From a virus: 31,312 nt of DNA. Position numbers and translations under genes: made by a program. Numbering within the stretch: position 1 is the first letter of the stretch; every line of letters begins with the position of its first letter. The stretch covers positions 1 to 31,312 of the IMG/VR virus record IMGVR_UViG_3300047311_000248; one strand, 5' to 3'. The notes under the pieces were generated by a model. The model did not search any database, was not told the DNA's origin, and saw only the letters and a program-made list of their open reading frames with translations. Positions 6,473 through 13,030 of this stretch are shown here, one piece after another.

Positions 6473-9367
6473 ATGCCTATCCCGAGTGCGGGTTTTCCTG
6501 GCGCAACGTCAGGCTCAGTCCCGCCCCTGACCCCCGTAGGGTCTACCGGCAACCTACTCCAATCGACGGGATTCATCCCTCTCTGATCTCGGGGATGGTA
6601 GGCTTGACCTCAACAGGAGATTTGGTCAGCCAAGCTGGTTAGATTTCCGGCCAGCTTAAAACTGGATCTGAAGAACGGGGACCGATAAGGAACCCGATGC
6701 AAGCGCAAAAATCGCGAGCTAATGCCCGGAGGGCTAATTGTTCAGCGAGAAGTACCTAGCGGGTTTCGCCGACGCCGACGGTCATCTGTCGGTTCGAGCT
6801 AGGATCGGGGCAAGACCTGATCTGGTGTTCGAGATGGCGCAGAGAACGACACATTCAGATGTGTTGGCTTATGCACATGAGCTTTTTGGTGGGATTCTTA
6901 GAACCGAGCAGGTTCTCTACACCAAGCTTAGCCTTCGTGGCGGACATGCTAGAAAAGCGTTTGAGCGCCTGAAGAAGTACCTTGTTCTGAAGCGCGACCA
7001 AGCGGAGAGGTTTTTGGACCTTGTAGACCGCTCGGTGGTTCTAAAGACTGAGGACGATGTAAAGGCGGTACGCCAGCGTGTGAAGGAGATTCGAGCTTAC
7101 GGGGCAACTCAAGAGCCGAATTTTCCAGCACGTAAGTGGATGGCGGGATACGTTGACGGTGATGGTTCGTTCAACGTCAAGGTCTGTAAGAAAACAGGCT
7201 ATGCGTATCCTTCATTGGTAATTTTGGCGGCTCCAAATTACTTCGTGGGCATAACCCTTCTTCATAAGGCGTTTGGCGGCCAGTTACAGGCCATGGGGCA
7301 GAATGCCGTGTGGGCTGTATCTTTAAGCCAGCCAAGCAAAATCAAGCAGGTACTCGGCCATTTTGCCCAGTATCTGGTCTTGAAGAAGCCTCAAGCGTAT
7401 TTTCTTTTGGGGTGTGCAGAGAAAGGCAACCTCCGTGATGGAGAAGCCATTCGCCGCACCATAAAAGCCCTAAACGCGCAGCAGCACAGACTGAGCGATC
7501 CAGCCGCAGAGGCCGCTCGATTTGTCCAAGAGGTTCGGTTCGATGTACCGACCAGACCTTTAGGACGCCCGAAAGGGGTGATTGAGCTACAACCTCGGCG
7601 GAAGCGACAGTCGGCTCCGTAGAATATACGGACTGCGAGAAATTTTATGCGTCGACCGTTTTGTCGGCGATCAGCAATACCGACTACGAAGGCGAGATAG
7701 CGAACCAAGGCGACCGGGTGAAAATCCGGACGAAGCCTACGATCACGATCCGCAAGTATCAGGCGGACGGTTTGCTTGGTCTTGACCGACCGACTGGAGG
7801 CTCGGTCGAACTCTACATCGGCAATGGCTTTTACTTCTCTCTGATCCTCGACGACGTGATGGAGGTGCAGAGCGATCTGAATGTCTTGTCTATTTGGTCA
7901 GACGATGCAGCTCAGCAGCTAAAAATCGCAGTCGACACGGAAGTGCTCGACGGCATCGTCGGCCAATGCTCGGCGCAGAACCGCGGTGCGACGGCCGGGA
8001 AATACAGCAATCTCAACCTCGGGATCAAGGGCACGCCGATCACGGTGGTCGGGCAGGGTGCGACGGCCGGTCAGTCCAATCTGATCGATCTGCTTCTGCG
8101 CATGGGGGAGTGCCTCGACGAGCAGAACATCCCGGAGCAGGGCCGCTGGGTGGTGATGCCGGCGTGGGCCGGGCGGCAGATCAAACAATCGGAACTGCGT
8201 CAGGCTTATCTGTCGGGCGATCCGGTGAGCATGTTGAGAAACGGTAGACTGGGCATGATTGAACTTGCGATCCTTCACTAGGAAAGCTAGTGTCGAAAAC
8301 CGGGTGAACTCAGGGAAAGCTAAACTGTGAATGAAGTAGTCGCATGGCGTCTTTGGAAGATCGTGGGTCAGTTCACCGCTGACCACCGCGCAATGCTAGC
8401 GATCGAGTGTCCAGATTGTCAGCACAGGTACACTATCCGGCGCACGCAATACCGGACTTTTCGTACCTGCAATCGCTGTCGGTTTGTTGTTCAGAACCGA
8501 AAAAATCTGGGCCAGCATCGTGGCGCGGGTGACCTTACTCGGACGTTTTATAACTACTTTCGGAATGGAGCTAGACGGCGCAACATCCCGTTCGATGTAA
8601 GCATTGAATATCTATGGAACCTCGCGGTTCAGCAGGATATGCGATGCGCGCTGAGTGGCTTGGAGTTCGTTTTTCCCACCATTCAAAACGGTGTTGGCAA
8701 CTGGTCGGCTGACTACAATGCTCAGCAACGCATTCGTACAGGCGCCGGACGCATCGATGTAGCGTCTCTCGACCGTAGGAATTCTACGCTGGGCTATGTG
8801 GAAGGCAACGTTCAGTGGGTCAACAAGTGGATGAATATGGTGAAGAACGGTCTCGCTCACGACGAGTTTGTGCATGTATGCCATCTCGTTGCTTCACGGC
8901 ATGCCGATCCTGAGCCGAGCCGCCTGAACTGGTTCCCCTATGGCAGGGGATGTGTAGGGCGGAAGGTGCAGAGACTAGAAGGTGAGGCCGCCAGAGCCGA
9001 TAAGCCTTCCACGAGCGCCCGGCGCCGTAACGGGAAAGCCGACGGTGATGATATAGTCCGACACTCCGGAGAAATTCGGAGGGCAGAGGGTTAAACTCCC
9101 GCTGCATAACAGATGGATAGGTTTACCTTGTACATCAGCAACCTGCTGCCGACCAACACAACCGATTCGACCAACTTCGCAGCGGGCGAGTTCCCGATCT
9201 TCGCAGGGCATGCCCACGGGATTACGTTCGCAAGCCAGGTGAGTAAATTGGAAACGTTGAGGAGTGAGTTGACCTTTGGGCAGATCCTTCGTGGCCTACA
9301 AGTCTATGGCTATCAAGTCATTGATGGCACTGCACTTTGTCAGGCGCAGGTCATTTCTGGAGGTTAA
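6473..9367 (+). CDS. major capsid protein, interrupted by one 36-nt insertion and two group I introns
   Basis: Coding segments in one frame are 6473-6580, 6617-6640, 7640-8260 and 9116-9367, together 334 aa. Junction residues read FIP/EIWSAKLV, AKLV/KFYASTVLSAI and GRLGMI/DRFTLYISNLLP, which rebuild the continuous pattern of a phage capsid family I know from N-terminal FIPEIWS, NTDYEGEI and RLGMIDRFTLY motifs. No segment alone is a full gene, and the TTG at 7661 and ATG at 9113 are not real starts. It follows the scaffold and precedes a strong terminator, as expected of the most abundant late protein. Expression requires removal of both introns plus a solution for the 36-nt gap. I am confident of the product and the two introns, less of how the first gap is bridged. 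Confidence 0.85.
6573..6616 (+). other. 36-nt in-frame interruption of the MCP with take-off-like hairpin
   Basis: Bases 6581-6616 separate the codons for FIP from those for EIWSAKLV in the same frame and contain TGA (6584), TAG (6599) and TGA (6605). Removing exactly 36 nt restores the family motif FIPEIWS. The insertion starts at the foot of an 8-bp hairpin: TCATCCCT (6573-6580) pairs with GGGGATGG (6591-6598), with the first stop in the loop. CCT, the last codon before the gap, recurs in frame at 6608-6610. The insert ends in G. These features fit either a bypass element or a degenerate intron stub. Confidence 0.6.
6641..7639 (+). ncRNA. group I intron 1 in the MCP gene
   Basis: P1 is AAGCTGGTT (exon, 6632-6640) with GGCCAGCTT (6649-6657): nine pairs with the expected U-G at the splice site. 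P10 is GATTT (6642-6646) with exon AAATT (7640-7644). A Q-like segment (6710-6726) and P6-like GCCC/GGGC hairpin (6724-6734) precede the ORF. An S-like AAGCGACAGTCGG (7602-7614) and a P9-like hairpin (7616-7632) end the intron, whose last base is G. A possible R partner (7038-7050, GACTG with CAGTC) lies inside the ORF and is tentative. Splicing joins AKLV to KFYAST in frame. Confidence 0.78.
6738..7622 (+). CDS. intron-encoded LAGLIDADG homing endonuclease
   Basis: Protein of 294 aa with TTG start at 6738, chosen for GGAGGG at 6728-6733 and an in-frame stop just before it. Two LAGLIDADG motifs are present, YLAGFADADGHL at about residue 6 and WMAGYVDGDGSFNV at about residue 134, so it is a two-domain monomeric enzyme. 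The acidic metal-binding Asp of each motif is intact. It should cut an intronless MCP allele at the exon 1/exon 2 junction and drive intron homing; some relatives also act as maturases. Its C-terminus is unusually basic (LQPRRKRQ) and is encoded by the 3' intron core. The ribosome site overlaps a P6-like hairpin, so RNA folding may limit its translation. Confidence 0.92.
   Translation: MFSEKYLAGFADADGHLSVRARIGARPDLVFEMAQRTTHSDVLAYAHELFGGILRTEQVLYTKLSLRGGHARKAFERLKKYLVLKRDQAERFLDLVDRSVVLKTEDDVKAVRQRVKEIRAYGATQEPNFPARKWMAGYVDGDGSFNVKVCKKTGYAYPSLVILAAPNYFVGITLLHKAFGGQLQAMGQNAVWAVSLSQPSKIKQVLGHFAQYLVLKKPQAYFLLGCAEKGNLRDGEAIRRTIKALNAQQHRLSDPAAEAARFVQEVRFDVPTRPLGRPKGVIELQPRRKRQSAP
8261..9115 (+). 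ncRNA. group I intron 2 in the MCP gene
   Basis: Conserved core elements are clear: R as GTGCAGAGACTAGA (8966-8979) and S as GATGATATAGTCC (9047-9059), with P7 pairing GACTA (8973-8977) to TAGTC (9054-9058). A P-like stretch containing CTCAGGGAAAGC lies at 8309-8320 and a P9 hairpin CTCCG/CGGAG follows S. The 5' exon ends in T (8260), with a short P1 of GATT (8257-8260) to GATC (8269-8272) giving a terminal U-G. The intron ends in G (9115). Splicing joins LGMI to DRFTLY in frame. Length is 855 nt with an HNH ORF inside. Confidence 0.88.
8327..9094 (+). CDS. intron-encoded HNH homing endonuclease with zinc ribbon
   Basis: Protein of 255 aa with GTG start at 8327. The N-terminus has a four-cysteine zinc-ribbon-like pair (CPDCQHRY and CNRCRF). 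The catalytic part reads CALSGLEF, SLDRRNSTLGYVEGNVQWV and a helix ending NKWMNMVKNGL, an HNH variant frequent in phage group I introns. The last 50 residues overlap the R and S core elements of the intron RNA and look unconstrained as protein, so the ORF has grown into the ribozyme. Expected role: cutting the intronless MCP allele at the exon 2/exon 3 junction. Translation of the ORF and folding of the core must compete. Confidence 0.88.
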   Translation: MNEVVAWRLWKIVGQFTADHRAMLAIECPDCQHRYTIRRTQYRTFRTCNRCRFVVQNRKNLGQHRGAGDLTRTFYNYFRNGARRRNIPFDVSIEYLWNLAVQQDMRCALSGLEFVFPTIQNGVGNWSADYNAQQRIRTGAGRIDVASLDRRNSTLGYVEGNVQWVNKWMNMVKNGLAHDEFVHVCHLVASRHADPEPSRLNWFPYGRGCVGRKVQRLEGEAARADKPSTSARRRNGKADGDDIVRHSGEIRRAEG

Positions 9368-9383
9368 GGTACGCTCATTGTTA

Positions 9384-9410
9384 ACAGAGGGGGTTTACAG
9401 CCCCCTTTGT
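9384..9410 (+). terminator. strong hairpin terminator behind the MCP gene
   Basis: A 10-bp stem (ACAGAGGGGG with CCCCCTTTGT, one G-U pair) encloses the 7-base loop TTTACAG and is followed by an A/T-rich stretch (ATAAATGTT). It lies 17 bases after the MCP stop and 45 bases before the next start. A partial terminator at this place would set high capsid against lower tail-gene expression, as in T7-like genomes. The short U tract makes efficiency uncertain. Confidence 0.75.
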
Positions 9411-9454
9411 ATAAATGTTAGTTCCATGTGTGTGGCCGTCTCTGGAGAAGCCCC

Positions 9455-9916
9455 ATGCCGACTAGCCCAAGTTTTTTCGGGAATTTCAGCGACCGCGATC
9501 AGCCGACACTTGCCACCGTCGCCGATTACGTTGCCGACGCGCGCACGCTGTTGCAGGATATCGTTCCGCCTTATCGGTATGACGACGCTTCCTTGCTGAC
9601 GTCTCTAAATGTCACTCTGCTGGAAGCACGGCGGCTGCGCACTGATCTGTTCATCTTTAACATGCGGACGCGCGGGCAGACGCAGGCGTTCACTGAGGTG
9701 GATGACACCTATGTCGACATGGAGCCGCAGTTCCGGTTGGCGATCCTGCACGGGATATGCGCGCACGCGCTGGAACGCGATCAAGAGGACGTCCAGGACA
9801 GCCGGGCGACTTCGTATTTCGCACTGTTCAGCGCCGGGCTGGTCGGTCGCGCGTTGCCTGGCGTGGCCGGTGGTTCAGGGCCAGGCAGAGGACAACAAGG
9901 ACAACAAGGACAATGA
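9455..9916 (+). CDS. head-tail adaptor protein (DUF6682-like)
   Basis: Protein of 153 aa. The ATG at 9455 has GGAGA about 8 bases upstream; a longer ATG at 9428 lacks a site. The motif run VADARTLLQDIVPPYRYDD, SLNVTLLEARRLRTDLF and LAILHGICAHALERD is characteristic, as I remember it, of a small helical phage adaptor family encoded just after capsid genes (DUF6682). It probably forms the ring between portal and tail, like T7 gp11. The C-terminus is a Gly/Gln-rich tail (GRGQQGQQGQ). It overlaps the next gene by ATGA. Confidence 0.75.
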   Translation: MPTSPSFFGNFSDRDQPTLATVADYVADARTLLQDIVPPYRYDDASLLTSLNVTLLEARRLRTDLFIFNMRTRGQTQAFTEVDDTYVDMEPQFRLAILHGICAHALERDQEDVQDSRATSYFALFSAGLVGRALPGVAGGSGPGRGQQGQQGQ

Positions 9917-10566
9917 GCAAATCCAACCTTGCGGGCTACTGGGTTAAAATTCTCGGACAGGCTGACACTGCGTTGATGGGGGCTTCGCAGGCTGCCATGC
10001 AGGCACAACTGTTCGATGTGCTGGATGAATTTTTCAATGACTCGAATTGCTGGCAGGAGAACATCGGCATAACGGTGATACCGGGGTTGCTGGACTATCC
10101 GTTGCATCCGTCGACTGGCCGGATATTGCGGCTGTACGGTGTACTGGATCAGAACAACGTGCCGCAATCGGCGGTCATGCCGGTGATCGGGACGGTGCAT
10201 TTTCTCTATCCCTATACGAACACGCAGCCGATGACGGCCATCGTCGTCAAGAACGTGACCGACCCGCTGGAATGCGTACCGCCGCATATTCCGGATTGGG
10301 TGCTGCCAGCGCACGGTCAGGCGATTCTCAGTGGCATTCTCGGCAACATGATGCTGCAGCCGGGGCAGAGCTATTCCAATCCTACGCTGGCGCAATTCCA
10401 TCTGACCAGGTTCCGCGATAAGATCGCGCGTGCGCGGGTGGCGATGATGCGGGCGAATACCGTCGGCTCGCAGGCGTGGGCTTATCCGCAGCAGTTCCGG
10501 GTGACGGGTCAGAAGCGCGGCATGAGCACGTACAACGTCAATCCGACACCAACGCCGTTGAGATAG
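9913..10566 (+). CDS. head-tail connector or tail-completion protein, 217 aa
   Basis: The start at 9913 overlaps the adaptor stop. The N-terminal helical region (ILGQADTALMGASQAAMQAQL) is followed by a beta domain (GITVIPGLLDYPLHPSTGRI) and a C-terminal helical, basic region (HLTRFRDKIARARVAMMRAN). A protein of this size and order, paired with a DUF6682-like adaptor, is common in siphovirus and podovirus head-tail regions. Role in neck or tail-tube assembly is inferred from position; no catalytic motif is visible. Confidence 0.6.
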   Translation: MSKSNLAGYWVKILGQADTALMGASQAAMQAQLFDVLDEFFNDSNCWQENIGITVIPGLLDYPLHPSTGRILRLYGVLDQNNVPQSAVMPVIGTVHFLYPYTNTQPMTAIVVKNVTDPLECVPPHIPDWVLPAHGQAILSGILGNMMLQPGQSYSNPTLAQFHLTRFRDKIARARVAMMRANTVGSQAWAYPQQFRVTGQKRGMSTYNVNPTPTPLR

Positions 10567-10570
10567 CGCC

Positions 10571-10945
10571 ATGAACAAGCATAGCGTTACTTCGGCGTAT
10601 GAGCCGATGGTTGTGGACAACAACGGCTCATGGAGTGACGCCTACCAGTTCGACGATCCCGACGATCTGACGTGGACGTTGAACGGCTGCAGTTTTGAAA
10701 TGGACGTTCAGCTCAACGCCTATGACAAGACGCCGTTGCTGTCGCTCACGACCGCCAACGGGCGGATAATCACCGACGACGTCGTGCAGCGGGTCATTCA
10801 CTTCAACGTAACCGCTGCCGACATCCAGGCTAATCTCGACCCTGGAAATTACTTCTACGATCTCGTGATGATTGATTCTTATGGGGTCCGTTGGCCGTTC
10901 ATGCACGGAACCGTAAAAATCGTACAAGGAATAACTTACCCCTGA
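10571..10945 (+). CDS. small beta-sandwich virion protein, 124 aa
   Basis: The ATG follows the previous stop by four bases. Recognisable repeated phage-domain phrases are FDDPDDLTWTLNGCSFEMDV, then LLSLTTANGRIITDD, VIHFNVTAADIQA, GNYFYDLVMIDSYG and FMHGTVKIVQG. This is a common Ig-like domain in phage genomes, usually encoded beside fibres and baseplates. A related fold probably occurs in the 92-aa gene at 16993. It may be a collar or fibre-attachment component. No enzymatic residues are apparent. Confidence 0.65.
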   Translation: MNKHSVTSAYEPMVVDNNGSWSDAYQFDDPDDLTWTLNGCSFEMDVQLNAYDKTPLLSLTTANGRIITDDVVQRVIHFNVTAADIQANLDPGNYFYDLVMIDSYGVRWPFMHGTVKIVQGITYP

Positions 10946-10957
10946 CGAGGTGACACG

Positions 10958-11770
10958 GTGGCGGTTATAAAGAACGAACCGGCTATCGTGTCGACGCGAC
11001 CCGTCGTGGTTGTCGGCGGCCATACGGGTCCGGCTGGCGGTCCGACGGGCGGCACCGGTCCTACGGGCCCTACCGGAGCGGCGGCTACCGGGCCTACCGG
11101 ACTTGGCGCGTTCACTGGACCAACAGGCGCCATAGGCCCTACCGGACTGGCAATCACAGGTCCGACGGGATCGATCGGCGTTACGGGCCCGGTGGGCATC
11201 GGGACGCTTGGGCCGACGGGTGCCACGGGCGCCAGCGGGCTTGGGCTCACGGGTTCTACGGGCCCTACGGGCGTGCCGGGTACGGCGTCTGCGACCGGTG
11301 CGACAGGTGCCACTGGTCCGACAGGGCGCGTGGGTCAGACTGGGCCAACCGGTGTTTCTGGATCTGCCGTCAATACAGGAGCCACCGGACCGTCGGGTGC
11401 GGCTGGTACGACGGGTCCTATTGGGCCGACGGGCCTTCCTGGATCGGCGGGAGCACAGGGGCCGGTAGGTCCTGCAGGTCCTGGTGGATCGGCCGCCAAC
11501 ACCGGCGCTACCGGGCCGACGGGAGCCGCGGGAAGCGGTGGAGGTGGTGGTGGCGGCGGCTACACGGGCTCGAGCACGCCGCCGGCTTCTCCGACGCCGG
11601 GCTATCTCTGGTACGATCTGACGACTGGCATTCTGTCGATCTGGGTCGATGACGGCAATTCAACGCAGTGGGTGCAGGTGGCGCCGCCGCTGGCTGGGCC
11701 GACGGGGCCGGCCGGGAGTGGTGGTAGTGGTGGAGCGGTGACGTTGCTTATGCCGGGGTGGACGACATGA
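10958..11770 (+). CDS. collagen-like fibre protein A
   Basis: GTG start at 10958, GAGGTGA about 5 bases upstream. Protein of 270 aa. The N-terminal anchor [16 protein letters not shown] is shared with the two other collagen-like fibres at 14844 and 15583. Residues about 25-200 are Gly-X-Y repeats dominated by GPTGPTG and GATG. A glycine run ([10 protein letters not shown]) separates them from a short domain with the phage-fibre motif [19 protein letters not shown] and [15 protein letters not shown]. It should form a trimeric collagen-like rod. Its stop overlaps the start of fibre B, and B may continue the same rod as a separate chain. Confidence 0.85.
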   Translation: MAVIKNEPAIVSTRPVVVVGGHTGPAGGPTGGTGPTGPTGAAATGPTGLGAFTGPTGAIGPTGLAITGPTGSIGVTGPVGIGTLGPTGATGASGLGLTGSTGPTGVPGTASATGATGATGPTGRVGQTGPTGVSGSAVNTGATGPSGAAGTTGPIGPTGLPGSAGAQGPVGPAGPGGSAANTGATGPTGAAGSGGGGGGGGYTGSSTPPASPTPGYLWYDLTTGILSIWVDDGNSTQWVQVAPPLAGPTGPAGSGGSGGAVTLLMPGWTT

Positions 11771-12372
11771 TCGACTTCCCCAGCAGCCCGTCCGTCGGTC
11801 AGACTTACACGTACAATAGCGTGACCTACACCTACACATCGCAAGGTGTGTGGGTGGTTCAGGTGACGTCGGGTCCGCCAGGGCCGTCCGGTCCTACCGG
11901 CGTCTCGGGCCCGACGGGGCCGGGAGGATTGGGGCCTACGGGGCCGACGGGAGTTTCTGGTGTTGGAACGCTTGGGCCGACGGGAGCTACAGGTGCTGGA
12001 GCTACAGGTCCAACGGGAGCGGTCGGTCCCACGGGTGGCGGTGGATCAGGTACAGGTGGTGCGGGTCCAACCGGACCAACGGGAGATGCAGGTGGTGCGG
12101 GAGCTGCAGGTGCGACCGGACCAACCGGATCGACTGGGAGTGCGGGTACTCCAGGCACGCCGGGTACACCTGGTGTTACCGGACCGACGGGATCGATCGG
12201 AGCAACCGGTGCAGGCGGTGCTGGTACGATCGGGCCGACGGGGAATACCGGACCAACGGGATCGGCTGGTACGGCAGGCGGGGCGGGTTCTGCTGGAGCG
12301 ACCGGGCCGACAGGAGCCACGGGGATGACCGGGCCTTATACAACGGCGATCATAGCAGGAGGGCTATTCTGA
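11767..12372 (+). CDS. collagen-like fibre protein B
   Basis: Start at ATG 11767 (ATGA overlap with fibre A) rather than the in-frame GTG at 11758. Protein of 201 aa. The N-terminal 40 residues form the small phage-fibre module [20 protein letters not shown] with VWVVQVTSG, followed by about 155 residues of Gly-X-Y repeats (GPTGPTG, GATG, GAGGAG). There is no C-terminal head; the protein ends [10 protein letters not shown] right at the collagen repeat. The next structural gene is displaced by an HNH element whose stop overlaps this stop, so a former C-terminal domain may have been lost there. Confidence 0.8.
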   Translation: MIDFPSSPSVGQTYTYNSVTYTYTSQGVWVVQVTSGPPGPSGPTGVSGPTGPGGLGPTGPTGVSGVGTLGPTGATGAGATGPTGAVGPTGGGGSGTGGAGPTGPTGDAGGAGAAGATGPTGSTGSAGTPGTPGTPGVTGPTGSIGATGAGGAGTIGPTGNTGPTGSAGTAGGAGSAGATGPTGATGMTGPYTTAIIAGGLF

Positions 12373-12930
12373 ATGTTTACGTCGGCGCAGCAATTCGGCT
12401 TCAAGTTCGGCAGCGCTGAATTGATCGAGCTTGGCGTATTTATATCGCCATTCTTTGCGAGGACGCAGGTTATTTTGTTGTTCCTTTCGAGTTGCCCAGC
12501 GCACGTTATCAGGAGAATACGGGCCATTATTATCTATGCGGTCGATAGAGGTGTTGGGCGGGCGATCCCCAACGTCCATAAGAAACAATGTAAAGTCATC
12601 CCACCGTTCGCAAACTGTAATGCCGCGTCCGCCGTAATTCATATAGTTTGGATGTTTTGGATTGTTACAGCGATAGCGCATATTTCTCCAGACGTTATAA
12701 AGAGGGTGTGGGTTTTTGTCTCTGGCATAGCCATGACTATAGTTTCCTCTCTCCCAACATCCACAAGAAGCAACGTAGCCGCATCGAAGATTGCTTCCGG
12801 AAGCAGTAAACTGGTTTCCGCAGTCACATCGACACAGCCATTGCAGACGGCCGTTTCTGTTTCTTCCAACCGGTTGGATTGCAGTCAGACGACCAAATTT
12901 TTGATTTGTGATATCGATGCGTTTGCCCAT
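12364..12930 (-). CDS. free-standing HNH endonuclease with zinc ribbon (element H2)
   Basis: Protein of 188 aa. N-terminal region [16 protein letters not shown], then a zinc-ribbon pair (CRCDCGN and SCGCWERG). The HNH core is [33 protein letters not shown], then [20 protein letters not shown] and EQQNN. This is the phage HNH/zinc-ribbon homing family shared with H3 and H4. It opposes the fibre genes, is AT-richer than they are, and its stop lies within the stop of fibre B. The ribosome site is weak (GATGGAA), unlike H3 and H4. The C-terminal tail is long and basic ([10 protein letters not shown]). Confidence 0.9.
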   Translation of the reverse strand: MGKRIDITNQKFGRLTAIQPVGRNRNGRLQWLCRCDCGNQFTASGSNLRCGYVASCGCWERGNYSHGYARDKNPHPLYNVWRNMRYRCNNPKHPNYMNYGGRGITVCERWDDFTLFLMDVGDRPPNTSIDRIDNNGPYSPDNVRWATRKEQQNNLRPRKEWRYKYAKLDQFSAAELEAELLRRRKHSE

Positions 12931-12959
12931 AAGACCGGTTCCATCGGTTTGAGGGAAGT

Positions 12960-13003
12960 AGCGAGGTCAGTGTTGGAAGCACTGACCTCGCTGCGCACTA
13001 TAG
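12960..13003 (-). promoter_or_regulatory. H2 leader: -10-like TATAGT plus 13-bp hairpin
   Basis: On the minus strand TATAGT (complement of 12997-13002) precedes GCGCAG and a perfect 13-bp stem (12960-12992) with loop of about seven bases. The downstream leader starts TACTT as in the other copies but then diverges. The base pairs differ from the other three copies while pairing is kept. Confidence 0.65.
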
Positions 13004-13030
13004 CCTCGTTGGCGAAGGGAGGCTAGTCTC

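Noticed and set aside
6256-6642. 128-aa ORF spanning the scaffold end and MCP start
   Set aside because: It is a shifted frame over two real genes and lacks a ribosome site. It runs through the 36-nt insertion only because that frame happens to be open.
6581-7606. Intron 1 starting at 6581, directly after FIP
   Set aside because: This was my first reading because the hairpin at 6573-6598 resembles P1. It would drop the conserved EIWSAKLV codons at 6617-6640, which the better P1/P10 at 6640 retains.
6738-7622. Intein instead of intron in the capsid gene
   Set aside because: The LAGLIDADG ORF is in another frame than the capsid and has its own start and stop, so no protein splicing is possible.
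7661-8281. Stand-alone 206-aa gene starting at TTG 7661
   Set aside because: The frame is open upstream through the intron boundary, there is no ribosome site, and its sequence is the middle of a capsid protein. Its last residues after LGMI are intron sequence.
9113-9367. Separate 84-aa gene starting at ATG 9113
   Set aside because: The ATG is the last three bases of intron 2. The following residues DRFTLYISNLLP continue the capsid protein.
11859-12320. Pro/Val-rich minus-strand ORFs opposite the collagen genes
   Set aside because: They are the complement of Gly-X-Y repeats, giving artificial GPVGPVAP-like strings.
10958-12372. CRISPR-like or tandem DNA repeats
   Set aside because: The repetition follows codon triplets for Gly-X-Y with variable third bases and no constant spacers; it is collagen coding.
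12990-13003. T7-type phage promoter (CACTATAG) on the plus strand at 12998 and 21367
   Set aside because: Only two of four copies keep CACTATAG. All four keep TA...T when read as a -10 box on the minus strand in front of the HNH leader.
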